From Sycobia sp. Sy_11 (Eukaryota; Arthropoda; Insecta; Hymenoptera; Epichrysomallidae): a DNA stretch of 64,000 nucleotides. The notes under the pieces are model-generated. The model was not told the origin of the DNA. It searched no databases and saw nothing but the letters and a program-made list of their open reading frames with translations. Shown here in pieces: positions 34,106 through 47,329 of this stretch. A program made the position numbers and the translations under genes. Where the stretch lies: positions 1,986,001 to 2,050,000 of the forward strand of contig JACCIC010000015.1 in NCBI GenBank assembly GCA_018907035.1, in the 5' to 3' direction. Each line of letters begins with the position of its first letter. Position 1 is the stretch's first letter.

Positions 34106-35290
34106 TATTGGGTATTATTGTAAAGTCAGTGTCTAGCATTTGTAAAAATATGGCGTATCTGTCAATAACTTTTGAGCATTATATTTCAGCAGTTTTTTCG
34201 TTGTCGTATATTTTATCGATGAAAATCATGGCACGTTTCCAGCCAAATTTGTAAACGTCTTTTGCGGGCAGCGCTGTTTCTATTCATTAATATGAGAACA
34301 AGTGTAACTGATGCCTACCGTTTGTTCTCGGAAATTTATGGGTTGGGATGTATTGGTGAATCGACGTACCGCTAATGGTTCAAATGGTTCAAAAGTGGTC
34401 ATTTGCAATTTGAAGACAAGGATCGCTCCGAAAAGCCGAAAAGTTTTGAAGACAAGGAATTAAACGCTCTGCTGGACGAGGATTCAAGAAGAACTTGCTG
34501 TATCGTTGGGCGTTAAGCAGCTAGCCGTTTCTCTGCGCCTAAAAGCATTGGGATTCATTGAACAGGTAGAAAACTGGTTGGTGTATGAATTGAAGCCTAG
34601 AGATGTCGAACGGCGATTTTCCATGTACGAAAGATTGCTGTAGCGGTATAAAAATATATCATTTTTGCATCGTGATGTTACTGGTGATGAAAAATTAATT
34701 TATTACGATAAGTCTAAACGCAGAAAATCATTTACGAAGCCCGGCGAGTCTCCCCAATAGACGTCGAAACGAAATATTCACGTATATATATATGGTGTTG
34801 TATACTACGAAATGCTTCCGAGTGGTCAACCAATCAAAGGACCTATTATATCGAATCTATCTATGGAACATATTCGTTTGAGATGAAATTTACATGAAAA
34901 ACGGTCAGAATATGAGACCAGGCATGGGTCCGTCATTTTTCAGCACAATAACGCTCGGCCACATGTTGCGGCTTCGCTGGAAACGTATTTGGCGAAGAGT
35001 TTATGGGAAATTCGAGCTCACCCGCCTTATCGTTTGTTTTGATGAATGCAGAACGTTTTTACGGGAATACGCATCTGTTCAGTAGATGGAATCAAAAATT
35101 GGCTCGATACATTCTCGAGCTCGAAAGACGAGAAAATTTTTTAGTTCGGATTTATAAATTGCTAAAAATGTAGGACAAATTCATATCTTCCGACGGACGA
35201 TACATTGACTAAAGGATATGTAACCATATTGTCCTGATAAAACCTCACATTTTGGAAAAAGATACTGGCAACTTACTTGTATAGCCAATA
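34106..35290 (+). mobile_element. Mariner transposon copy with terminal inverted repeats
   Basis: The left end TATTGGGTATTATTGTAA (34106) and the reverse complement of the right end, TATTGGCTATACAAGTAA (from 35290), form imperfect inverted repeats. TA dinucleotides at both edges (34106-34107 and 35289-35290) fit the mariner target duplication. At about 1.19 kb it is close to a full-length mariner. The transposase inside is broken. Confidence 0.7.
34228..35212 (+). pseudogene. Broken mariner transposase
   Basis: Reading across several frames gives MARFQPN, RTSVTDAYRLFSEIYG, WFKSGHLQFEDKDRSEKPK, FEDKELNALLDEDS, QEELAVSLGVKQLAVSLRLK, YELKPRDVERRF, VTGDEKLIYYDKSKRRKSF, GVVYYEMLP, FQHNNARPHVAASLETYLAK and finally SSDGRYID with a stop at 35210-35212. 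The order is that of a mariner transposase. The first catalytic Asp (VTGDEK) is kept. The second is Asn (HNNARPH for HDNARPH). The third is lost in a deletion after AHPPY. Frame shifts and stops confirm it is dead. Confidence 0.85.
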
Positions 35291-36380
35291 CATTATTTGT
35301 GTTATAAAATAATGAGTTATATATAAATACAACAATATGGAATTTTCAATGTTGATTCTCTGGTTTATCTCACCAGTGATTCGATTTCTTAATTTTACGA
35401 ATCGAAATTCGTTAATTTAAATTTTATACGACTAAGGAAGCTTATCTTCTGTTCGCATCTTAGAAATAAATTCAGTTCTTTTGAATTATTCTAGTTATAG
35501 TTATTAAACTCAATATTTGTTGAATCTATAAGAATTGTAAGATATGCTCATTGTTTTATTTTATAGTGATTATGAATTTTCAGCGTAAAATGCAGGAGTA
35601 GTATAGGAGTAGTAGATTATTTTTATGCAACTTAGAAAAATATATGAGTGAATCAAATGACAAAGTCTTATAAGTTTAATTTTTATATTGGAAACCATAT
35701 GTAATCCCACTATAACAGATGTTCTATATATTTAAAAAATTACAATCCTAAGGGGATGTTTTAATGTGTGATTGGTTCCAGATTATCGTTTATTCACTCA
35801 GAGACTAAAGGTAATATAAATGATAAGATTGATGTTGCGGTGAGAAAGGAATATTTTGAGTATTTCTGAAATGATTCAATATCTCCGGTTCCTTCTAATA
35901 GAAAATAAACATAGCTCAGACATGGGAGTATATAGAGGTATAATAAATAATCAAGCATAAATAAGATACATATGATCGACGTTCCAGTTTTTAATATAAT
36001 TATGAAGTCAGAACTGCAGATAGAAATCCGAATAAACCAGAGCTTTTTTCATTTGCAATAAGGATTTAAACAGATATATAAAGCATCATTAAAAGGCTAT
36101 ATTATAATATGTGATTGAATAAATATTTTAGATTTACAATATAATTGTAAAATAATAATTAGAAATAAATAACCATAATTAATATAAAGAATTAATTATT
36201 ATTATTATACATAAATACATTTATCATATTTTGTCATCAAAAAGTTCGAATTTTTCAATTTTGACTTTAGAAGTGTAATGAGCGACTCAAAAAACCTATA
36301 TATATATATTTAGGTATATATATATATATATTATACACTTTTCCATGCACATAGAATAGTTTTTTCCAATTATGAAAAAT
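35291..36380. other. AT-rich intergenic DNA, nothing recognised
   Basis: No gene or element seen. An AT dinucleotide run lies around 36297-36331. Confidence 0.5.
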
Positions 36381-36389
36381 TTATCATGG

Positions 36390-36790
36390 GCATTATCCTC
36401 CCGGACTGGCATGACGCATATGCGCGACTCGCAATCACGTAGTCTCAGTTTGGGTTGAAATTGGGGACCTATTATGACTTTTTCATATAAACAATACTCA
36501 TTGAAAATATCTAAAATCCCGGTACTCTAAGGGTCAACTCAAGCTGTCTAGCATTTGATACCATAATATCGGCTTCAAGTGTTTCATTAGAAAGCCAACG
36601 TTTATTTTACGTCACCTGGGATACGAAATGAAACGTCAGTTTAGCGGGCTTATGCACGAGAACATCTTGCCGGAGAAACGAGCCGCGACATCCGCAGCTT
36701 AGCCGAAGCTGTATCCTTCGTGGGAACGGAGGATCTCGGATTTGATTCTATAGGAAGAGCGCAAGCCCGGAAATAGTTCAGCTTTCTGAT
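36390..36790. other. GC-richer island without an open frame
   Basis: Two GC-rich segments (36395-36450 and 36640-36770) interrupt AT-rich DNA. The second can fold: ATCCTTCG (36713-36720) against CGGAGGAT (36727-36734). No coding frame or known element was recognised. Confidence 0.35.
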
Positions 36791-36799
36791 TTTTTTGTT

Positions 36800-39700
36800 T
36801 CATATTTCTTCCTTGATCTGATAATTGTCAGCTTTGTATGTTGAATAATTAAAATATTTTTTTGAATTTGAAATATTTCATACGCAGTTTTGCAAGCCAT
36901 TAAATTAAAAATTCTGTAACAAATTTTTTTTCATAAGCATTATTATGACCGTGCAATTATTTTATATTTTTTGAGAACTTTTTTATAGCATTTAACAATT
37001 ATAATGCAATTTAGTGATTTATTTTTCCGCATTATTTATGTAAATTTTAATATTTATAACAGGGGAAAAATAAAAATACGTCATAAAATCCAGGTATGCC
37101 CATCACAGTTCTTTAATTGTGTTGCACCATACACTGTATGTGCTTATAATGCCATCTGTTCGGTTCGGGAATCGCTCGGCAATTAAGCAGGCATCAGCCC
37201 CCCCCCCCCTGAACCGCCTAATATCCTTCCTTCTATAAGCGATGATAGGAGAATCTTATAGCCAATGAGATGGTTTTTTCAATAATAAGAGAAAATTGTA
37301 ACCGCCAAATTCAAATTTGTTTTGTCTTGTAATCAGGAATAATGTGAGCTAGTGTTAAACCTGTGTTCGATCAAGGTAGATAGAATAAACATATTGTTAA
37401 TACAATTTTGCCATCTAGCAGTTCTAGCATTTTTTAGTGATGCTGTTTCACTGACACAGTAGAGAGCATCAGATTGTATTTCAGTCTACCGGCTAACAAG
37501 CATAAACTGTCATTTTCAAAGATTCATCGAATTGGCAGAAATAGTTCTTCGCGCCTTTCGAGTATATAAGTATAGAGCAGAAGAGCATAAATAGATTGGC
37601 CGTTGTCATTTATAAATGTCAAAAGTGACATATTATTTATATTGGATGGAATTGAAGAACAGTTGACTTTGAAGCTATGCTAAATTGGGCGTTTCATATG
37701 ATTTCAATTGAAAACATTTCATACTCACTGTTTAATATAGAAAAATTCTAAGGTTCTTTTAAATTAATTTCATGCGAGTGAAAAAAATTGTTGAAATTTA
37801 TGAAATATAAAGAAAACAGATTTTATATGAAATAATGTTGGGATCATTGTTTTTCCATATAAGTAATGAGGATTGAGAGAGGTAACATAACGAAGGATGA
37901 GATAACATAACCTCTCAAAGTTTTGGGATCTGATTTTCTAATGCAAAATTTCTGTTCAATTGATTTTCAGTTAAAATTTTTCGATGTCGATTCTATCTGA
38001 ATGCTTCATAAGTTATTGCAAGTTTCGTCCAATAAGCTAAAATTTTATACAATTTGTTGATTAATGCGCATTTTTAAAAAATATCGAAAATTAGGCCATT
38101 CAATATTTTATTCGATCCAGATACTGAATAATATTTTCAGTGATATTCATCCTACTATTGTATTGTAGTTACTTAACACCTCTATAAATCATTCATATTC
38201 AAGCAAAAATATAATTGCTGGTAATTTTTGTTTCTTTGCATTGAATTGTATACTTTTTTTGGATCATGATGTAGTTTTTAATAATTCATTGATTTTGTTA
38301 AAAATATATTTTTTCTCATTCAAGCCGGCAAGTCGCATCTTCGTCGCTTGATTCCGGTTTTCATGAGGAAAAATTCATTACGAATCTTATTTGATACAAT
38401 CCTCGGTTTCACCTCGGGCACGAACCTTTACTTTCATAAATAAACAATTTCCGTACCAAGTACGAAACATACTATTAGATGCTGTTGAATCTGTATATTC
38501 TTTATATTACAAAATAATAAATGTCATTACTATTTTGAATTACTATGTCATTATTATTATTAAATGTATTTTTGTAAGCATAAATTATAGTTTTTATATT
38601 CTAATAATAATTATTTAATATATCGATGTTTTATGTTTTTTTAAACAAGTGTTTTATTATGTTGTTGAAAGTTTCTATAAAATATTTGTGTAACACTACG
38701 ATATAAAATAATTCAATATAATTATGAATTTTTCCAACCTAATTTAATGTTTCATTTAGAATACGCAGAGACCTTCTTAAATGAATGAAAATTAAAGATT
38801 ATAATTATTATTTGAAACAGTTACAGAAGGAACAAAATTTGTATAGTTTGCATCATAAATACTACAATGTGTTATCGAAAGATATCGGTAGCATTATAAT
38901 AGTTTCTTATTACTTATTCGATTATTCAACAATGGCTTTTAAAATATGCTAAGTTATGATGTGATAATTTCATTGATTATTCTAAATTCAATACTCATGC
39001 ACAAAACGTGATATTCTGTATATCATTCAACGATTTAGTTGAATAGAAGGGTATCTGGTTAATACGCCATCCGCCACGTTCAATTGTATCATTAATGCAA
39101 ACATGATAAATGACAAGAATTTTTCCAGGAATGTTTACCAAGACGTGATTATGGAATAACTTACCCGAGATTTACGTAAGAGTGGTAAAAATGTGTCTTT
39201 AAACAGTTTGAATTTTCCTGGTTTGAGATACTATTATTTTATCTATACTATTATTATATCTATTATACATATTATATAATCGTGGAGAAAATATAAAAAC
39301 GTTCGTGATTATAAGACTATAAGGACATGTGCCATCGACTTCATTCTACGGCTATGATAATGCTTATATATTCTTAAAATATACGTTTTCTCAACGTTTA
39401 TTTATACACGCATGCACAGAAAGATTTATTTTAAGTTTTCGAAATTAGCTTAAGTCTCATGTATGATAATTTTATATTCATATCTTTTATATTCTTTATG
39501 TTGACTGTTCTTTCTTTCTTCTTTTATATATTTGCAACTGCTTCTAAAATCCATCTCCAAAACCCCAAATTACTACTCACTTACTTAATTCGATAAGTAG
39601 AGGTAACTATACGATTATAATATAACATATACATAACGTTATACGAGTATTAATCTTTTCAATTGGCATTTATCATCACAATTCTTCATCATCTCAACTG

Positions 39701-42068
39701 GTCATTTACCTAATGTTTTATAAAATTTGGTTTTCGTAATTGACGCCACACGAGGACTTGTTCCGCTACTAATTTCCATTCGCCTTAGCTTAAATCTAAT
39801 CAATAATTACCAATTATCGCATCAAATACGATCAAGGCCGAAACCAAATGTTTCGGGAGCCCACCCATTAACCTATATTTGCGGCTCATGACTATGGATT
39901 TCTCAGTTCCTTCGAATTTCAAGTCATTATTAGCTTGGAGTGATCAGGATATGCACGAATCGATAATAAGCTAATAGCAAATGTAATAATCTAATCACAC
40001 CTTTTCTTCTACTTGTTTTCTTTCACAAATATTTCTGCCTTCAAGACATGTTTAAAATGTTCTTCATGAAATAATATTAAAATAAACTCTAAAGAAATTC
40101 ATTCTTTCATACGTCTTATGTCCTTGATCATAAGTTTCATACATGCAATAAATTCACCATCAAAAGGATCATAAAACAGACTTTATTGTTTTAATTTGGA
40201 TACCTAAAGGTCACTGCAATATTTCATTAATGTGAGTTAATGAATGTTAAGCCTTAACTAAGATTAAAGGACAATTATTTACAAATTAATCGCCAAATAC
40301 TCATGAAATTGTGTCCAAACACTGAAAATATATATATTTAAAAAATATCTGAAGGATTATTAAAAAAAATTATAGCAATTTCCAAATAGAAAGGAAAATA
40401 TTTAAATTCTGAAATTAATAATGCGCCAGTTAAATATATGTCCTAAGCTCGTATCTTCACATCTCTTCTATCTAAAAAAAGCTTGGAAGATGAAGATAAT
40501 ATAATATAAGCTGTCGCAAAATACTTCGAATGGAAACTTTTAGTTAGAAGAAAACTTTTTCACCTATTAAAACAAAATAGCTAAATAATATAAACGTAAA
40601 TGAATATAGAACCTATCCTTATTATTTCAGATAATAGATTTTGGAAGATAATTTTGTCTTCTGGCATGCTTCTTTATTTAGCATTCACTTGAAGACACGT
40701 GAAGTTATTAAATGAATGTATAACCTGAATTTTATAACGGTGCTGAATCATCATATCTAATGCATCACAGGATAGTATTGGTTTGTTTAATACCAATGAA
40801 GGAATTGTTTATTTATCAGGTCACAAAGTAATTTATGCCAACGCAAAAAAAAAACAGAGAAAACGTCATGAGGTAAATATTTAAAAATGAACACAGATGT
40901 TCAACTATATTTTATGTTAAAAGAATCTGAAAATTATGTTGAAGTTATGATTTTCCAATTAGAATGGTATGTAAATTACCAAGAAACTAATGAACAGAAT
41001 ATATTGCTTAAAAAAAGAAAAATCCAATATAAATGAAATTCACGAATGAACCTTTTCATATTTATTTTTGCTGAAAAAATATAAGTAGGAAGTTTTAATT
41101 TATAAATGTGATCTTCATTCGACCTCGCAATGATATATTCATTTCATTATAAAATATCTCTGTCAAGAAGTAGTAATATTTATCGCTCTTTTAAATTGCT
41201 GGATCGAAAATAAGCATTTACATTTAAAAAATATACTTTGAGCTTGAAATACCCCTCAAAAAATATGTATCTATCTCAAGGCTATTTGCATCATTCGATA
41301 ACCCTCTATATCTTTGACTTTTGTTTGAAGCATTTTCCTGTATCTGGCTTAAATTTCAAGAAATACAGGTGGGGTAATTCAATTGGGGCCAACTCAGTAT
41401 ATTTACAGATATAACAAAATATATCCAAGTATGTGAATTTACATGATATTTAAAATTATTTTATTTAGTCATTACTAACAATATAATTTATCATAAACTA
41501 CATAAAAAAATTTATTAAGCCACTAGAGCTATCTATCGGAAATAGAACAGCACCGAATGAGAAAAGTCAATAAAAGCGATCAAAATAAATTAATTCTGAA
41601 AAGATTAATCGCCCTCTATGAATAAGAAGAGAAAATAGAATAAGGAGCGCTTTTATATTTTGATGGTAACGTAGTTATGATCTAATTGATAAACAGAAAT
41701 GTTACCTGAAAATTCAAAACTGCAGAGACGTAATTAAAAAATGTTTTCCCAACCTAATTAAGAAATGAAAAAGCAATGTTATGGTAGGAACTGCGTATTT
41801 ATCGAAAAATTAAAAAAAAAAGTCTTAAAATAATAATGAACTGATTTTTGATTAACACGAGATTGTTTATTTTGATTAACTTTATCGAAAATATACTTTT
41901 CCACATAATATATTGATTTACGAAATTTTTAATCGTGACCTCAGTAAAAGATTTAATAACAAAGTAGAGTTTATGAATAATACTCCCGATATCCCTTTTT
42001 GTTGCGCCCCTAGTATCAAAGATCACTAATAGTGTGAGAGAGAAAGTGAGACAAAAAGAGATGGACAA

Positions 42069-42103
<35 letters not shown>

Positions 42104-44608
42104 AAAATATGAGTAGAATAACTTAATTTCTTTGGAATTTTTTTATCATATATCTATTACGCACCAATACGTTGCCAGACATTTTCTTGAAAATAGTAAA
42201 GAATCTTTTGAAATTCTTAAACTAAACAAAATAATTCAGTAAAGAAGAGTCACGTCTGGTTCATATTTCTTTCACAAACTTCTACATAATCTAAATCACT
42301 AGTTGAGTGATAAATAACTATTTTTTTACTTGAATATTTAAGCGAACTTTCTTATATTAATCACGTACAACTCTAATTATTTTACAAAACATATACTATA
42401 CGTGTGATTTTTAATTAATTCATTTAAATATGAGTACATTTTTCTACGTCTTTGAATATGTCTTAGAAAAAAAAACTTATGTATAAAAATTATACGTATA
42501 TTGTCAAGTACATTATCTTTAACCGTTAAGATATTTGTATTTAATTTAATATAAATTTTTCAACTTGGTTCATTTACAATAAATTATTTCTCTGTTTACT
42601 GTGTTTTCACATTTTCTTTTTCAATCTTTATAATCTCGTTTCTTTATAATTTACTGTGACTCCGCATTTCACGCATTTGCATCTATTTATTAAATGCTGC
42701 CTTTTACATATTCATTGCACATAACTACCCTCGGTAATTAGACATTATAATTCAATATGATGAGAAGTTGATTGATTGTTATCATATTTATCGAAAATGG
42801 GACTTTCACCTGTTGCATGAATCGCATAAGACCTCTATTGTAAAATTAGAAAATTATTTTGATAATTTACTTTTATTTTTTATTGCAATATAATTAAAAT
42901 TTCCCAGATACGCTTCAACTACTTTTTAGATTGATAAAGAGGTCGTATAATTTTATAACATTAAATTTAGTTTTTACGTAAACAAAAAGAATACTTTGGC
43001 TTATATGCAGGTTTCTATTGTAATTTTTTGTTTATGATTTTTTTTTATTTTGTATCGTATTTTATTAAATATCATAAAACTATAAAATATATCTCGAACA
43101 AGGAAAACCATACGAAAAACATTCCAAAAATAGAATATAGAAAAACTAAAAAATATAAATGTTGTGCTTGTGAAAATTGACTTGCGAAAAAATTAAACAC
43201 AATTCTTTCCGAAAGAGGATAGTTTTGACAATTGTATTTGTGAATAAATTAAGAAAATAACTCTATACAGAAGAACTTAATAATTTTAATTATACGGGAT
43301 AGAACTTTGTAAGTTCCGTAATTGCATTATGGTAAAGTTAAATATATAAAAAAAATCAGTAAAAAAGTGTGAACGGTGGATGACAATTAACAATAGTTAA
43401 AATAGAATACTTGGCTGAAAATGAAGAAAGTAATAGAAAGTAATAAAGAATAGTCTATTTGATTAAAAGAAAAAATAACTATTAATATTTGCATATTAAT
43501 TAAATATCTTTTTATCTGGTAGGGATAATTGGTTCTCCGGTGAAGTGTTATTTTCCTTGTAGGTACCAAGGAAGGATCATAAAAAATTATAATTTTTACA
43601 AAAGTAACAAAATAAATAATTTTATATAATGAATATTATATACAAAATAATTTTATTTATAAAATATTAATGATCGTCCAAAATACACACAACTATAGTC
43701 TTAGTTCTTTTTTAACAGAATTAACATCATCATTTAGAATTTTATTTGTAATGAAATATTTTGAGAGGTTTTTATTATTGATTATGTACGAGTGCATGGT
43801 GTCGCATATGCTTCCAATGTCTAAAAAAGTATGAATCAATATGCTACTATATGATCTTAATTTAGATTTCACCTTAATTTAGATAATATGATCTCAATTT
43901 GGATTTAATAACCAGTAGATCCTTGATTATTCATCTATGTATAATTTTACATATTAGTTTTTTTTAACTTACGTTTAGAGATTATTATCTATAGAACAAA
44001 ATGCTCGACTCACCTGTAACAAAAAATCAATGTAACAATTAAATAGGTTTCTAAGTATCAAGTTCTGAGAAATTTACGTATATTATACGAGAGTTTAAAA
44101 AAAATTTAGAAAATTTTAAAGTTCATTAATATGAGGTTTGGAAATATAGGAAGATAGTTGAATTTCTGGCAATTTTCACTACCACTGCCATCTTACAATA
44201 TTCTGTAATATTGCAGAATTATTTGTAATATTATTTTGATGTTGCAATCTTACTGCGTCTAGTACTATATGTGTAACCTTACTTTATAGTCATGATGACT
44301 CAATATATTTATTAAATCCCTCAAAATCTCAAATTATTTTGATTTTATTGAAACGGCTATTTAAACGGGAATAAATACTTTTTTTTTTAAATAGGGATCA
44401 TTTGACACTGTAGAAAAATTTGTTTCTATTATATTGTTTACTTGTAAGAGATCTTAATTGTTAATTATTTATTATTACTTTATATATTGCTCACCTTTAA
44501 TATAAATTTACATCTAGTTAATTAAACAAGTAAATTCGTGGGTAAATAATTAATGCAAATGAATTATTACAACAATTATTTATTAATTATTGGTTAATTA
44601 ATAATATT

Positions 44609-44610
<2 letters not shown>
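36800..44610. other. Long AT-rich stretch with no recognised gene
   Basis: Short frames such as 38391-38618 (+), 41799-42068 (-) and 43387-43569 (-) have no motif. A run of 12 C lies at 37198-37209 beside a GC-rich patch (37150-37215). This is the main part of the 15-kb gap between array genes 8 and 9. Confidence 0.45.
42071..42099. repeat. (GA)n microsatellite
   Basis: Pure AG dinucleotide run. Confidence 0.95.

Positions 44611-44611
<1 letters not shown>

Positions 44612-44652
<41 letters not shown>
44612..44652. repeat. (AT)n microsatellite
   Basis: Pure AT run. Confidence 0.95.
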
Positions 44653-44656
<4 letters not shown>

Positions 44657-45164
44657 GTATATATAACTACACAGATCATAAATAAGTAAATGTATAGGTA
44701 TTAAAATAAGATCGAGTTAAAAACAGCCTCGATCTCCTTCGTCGTTTCTTAAGCTCATGCTGATTATACGTATAAAATTAATTGCAAAATCAAAGTTACT
44801 CTTTTTTTTATTTAAAAAATTAATTTCGAGCAGTATGTTTCATATTTAGTTAAACTATTTTTAGACGCCCTAGAAATATATAAGAATTTTGCATCAAGTC
44901 TAATTAAACGACAATAAGATGAAAGTATCAAATAAAAATATCGTAAATTTGGACGGAGGGAAAGTCGATAGAAATAAAATTCTCATCACTGACGCGAGAC
45001 AAATAAAATCAACATCAGTCTACCCAAGGAGATCCATCTATCATACTTATCGAGTGGAGAAAAGTCCACCGCACTTACGAAGATCAGCAGACCTGAACAT
45101 CCATTTTTTGACGAGTTTCCCTAAGGGCCAAGAATTTGCAAAGTTCGCAACATTGTGAATCCTC

Positions 45165-45167
<3 letters not shown>

Positions 45168-45223
<56 letters not shown>
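45168..45223. repeat. (CT)n microsatellite
   Basis: Pure CT run of about 28 repeats; it produces chance (SL)n and (RE)n open frames. Confidence 0.95.
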
Positions 45224-45229
<6 letters not shown>

Positions 45230-45299
45230 TCTCTATCCCTTGGTGCTTGCGGCGAAGAAATTTGCTTACCCTCCACAACGACTGTATAACGGTCTTCCT

Positions 45300-45456
45300 C
45301 TTTAGTCGGGCGACAAGGCGCGGCGCGGTGGTAACCGTCGGGACCGATTATCAAACATGCGGCGTACCGTATAGCTTCGATCCAGACCGTATGCCGGCAA
45401 AAAAGCCTACTTTCGAAATTCGCTGCGTCAGGGGCGGAATTCTTTGTCGTTTCTGA
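45300..45456 (+). other. Candidate coding exon in a GC-rich patch (unassigned)
   Basis: After a pyrimidine-rich stretch ending CTTCCTCTTTAG, a possible splice acceptor, the plus strand is open for about 50 codons: RATRRGAVVTVGTDYQTCGV, PYSFDPDRMPAKKPTFEIRC and VRGGILCRF, then TGA at 45454-45456. It is GC-rich and has four cysteines. No family is recognised, and no partner exon was found. Confidence 0.2.
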
Positions 45457-45459
45457 GGA

Positions 45460-46800
45460 TAAGAATGATTTAGCGCGGTAGAAGATCGCTATAACGTAGT
45501 CAAGATAGTTAGGATGAATATTAAAACATATAATATTGAATAGGTTATATATGTGGAAAAATTATGTGGAAGCTCGTAATTTCAATTCGAAGATATTTAC
45601 TCAGTAACAAAAGGCAATAACTTATTATATATGCAATTGTATAATGAGTCTGATCCAATATCTACAAAACAACTAATAATATTACAGAAATATTGCTGCA
45701 ATATTCTTGTGTTATGTAAATATATTAATTCTAATTCTGGATATACCTGTGTGTGTGTGTGTGTCGCATACAATGATATAAATATTTGAATTTTGATGGT
45801 AATTTGTATATATTTTATCAAATTATCTTATCTAACTCAGGATTCTAGTGTAAATTGAAACAATTTTTGGACAAAGAACTGGAAAGTTTTTGTAAATTCA
45901 CTAAAACGGCTATAAACATCCTGAAATTATTAAAAATATTTTCATTAGTATGAGAATAACATTCTTTCCAATGAAAAAAAAGTTCCATTCATACGATGGA
46001 TTCCATTCATCTATCAATATTTGACATATTGAACTCCATTAAATATTCTCTTTATTAGAAAAGCAATATAACTTATAAGTGAAGAATTATCATTTTGTAA
46101 TTTAAACTTACTGTGTAACCTACATATACTTGATAATGCAATACATCAGCAAGTAATAATACTCAGTTTGCATAAGTTAACCATGAATATATTAATTTAT
46201 CTTGCGTGCATCTGATTAACAACAAAACTTTACCCTTGTCATTTAACAACCATGACAAGATAAGTGTAGAATAATAATTATTCATTACGACTTCTGATTT
46301 TCACGACGTCGGTGCCGTAGCCACCAGCCAGACTCTCGTTCTGTTGTTTACATATCTGTTGAAGAGGCTATGGCTAATTCGTAGATTGGCCGAACTCAAT
46401 TGTGGCAATAAAATTGGGCGTTTAATTTGCATTTTGTAATAATAATTATATCGAGAGCGATAGTCCCAAAGCAAAAAGGCTAAAGAGTACTCTGACGTAT
46501 ACCTGAACGCGAACATGACAGTAAAAAAATGGATAATAGTAAGTATATTTCGATTGGCGGGTATGCGTATCAGCGTATAAAAGTTCTATCTCGATACTGT
46601 ATTACTCCAGAAGCAAAAATAACACGGTGTAAAATTACCTAGATTATAGAATTGCCTATTTTAAAATACCATAAAAGTCGATTAATTATAACTTAAGATT
46701 AATTTTACCTATCAGAAGACAGGTTCAACAAATATATTCAAAAAATTGCAAGAGGATATTAAAATAATTCAATAAATAAATTGAGAACACGCAATTATGT
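45460..46800. other. AT-rich intergenic DNA
   Basis: A (GT)n run lies at 45748-45764. The minus frame 46301-46516 lies in a slightly GC-richer patch but has no motif. Confidence 0.45.
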
Positions 46801-46930
46801 AATATTATTCATTTAATCGATGATTTTATATACATATTTTATGTACATATTTTATATAATGTAACGCATTAGTATTAATATTTACAGGATAAAATGATAA
46901 AGCTCTGATCGTGTATAAGATCCTTTTTCT

Positions 46931-47257
46931 TCAATTTCCTTTTCTGACATATGCACTAACATTGAGAATTATATTCCTCTTTTCGTAGTCACTGATCTTG
47001 AATTCCAAATAGATCAACTTCTGGCCTATACCGCCTTTTTTCACTGTCGATTCATACTCATTTAGTGAGCCCGCACGTTTGGTTACCTTATAATTTGAAA
47101 TAACATCGTTCCCAGTGGTCTCGAACCGTACTATCTGCGATCTTCCGCTTGGATTAAGCTCAATAACTTGACTTCCCAGGAATACTTCGTCACTAGCTAA
47201 TGTAATTGATACTTGAACAGCCAACAGAAAGAGTACAAAATACTTGGATGATCTCAT
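46931..47257 (-). CDS. Short secreted MBF2-like protein, array gene 9
   Basis: This intronless gene encodes 108 residues, the shortest of the array, from the ATG at 47257. The signal MRSSKYFVLFLLAVQVSITL ends before ASDEV. There is no acidic linker. The domain has VIELNPSG, VISNYKVTKRAG, the core KKGGIGQKLIYLEFKISDYE and the end LNVSAYVRKGN. It groups with genes 10 and 11 by the (V/I)xLxPS segment, the ISxYxxK strand and the GGxGQK core. Its MBF2 identity is weaker than for genes 4-8 but is supported by position, strand and shared signal-peptide form. TATACA at 47317 and TCAGTA with its A at 47284 form a possible promoter. No clear AATAAA was seen; ATTAAA lies at 46812-46817 (minus). Confidence 0.75.
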   Translation of the reverse strand: MRSSKYFVLFLLAVQVSITLASDEVFLGSQVIELNPSGRSQIVRFETTGNDVISNYKVTKRAGSLNEYESTVKKGGIGQKLIYLEFKISDYEKRNIILNVSAYVRKGN

Positions 47258-47329
47258 TATATTATATTTCTACGAACTTATACTGATAGAAAGTTACTTT
47301 TAACTATTTTCTGTATAAAACTAATAAGC

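Noticed and set aside
45163..45354. Minus-strand frame with an Arg-Glu repeat
   Set aside because: Product of the (CT)n microsatellite.
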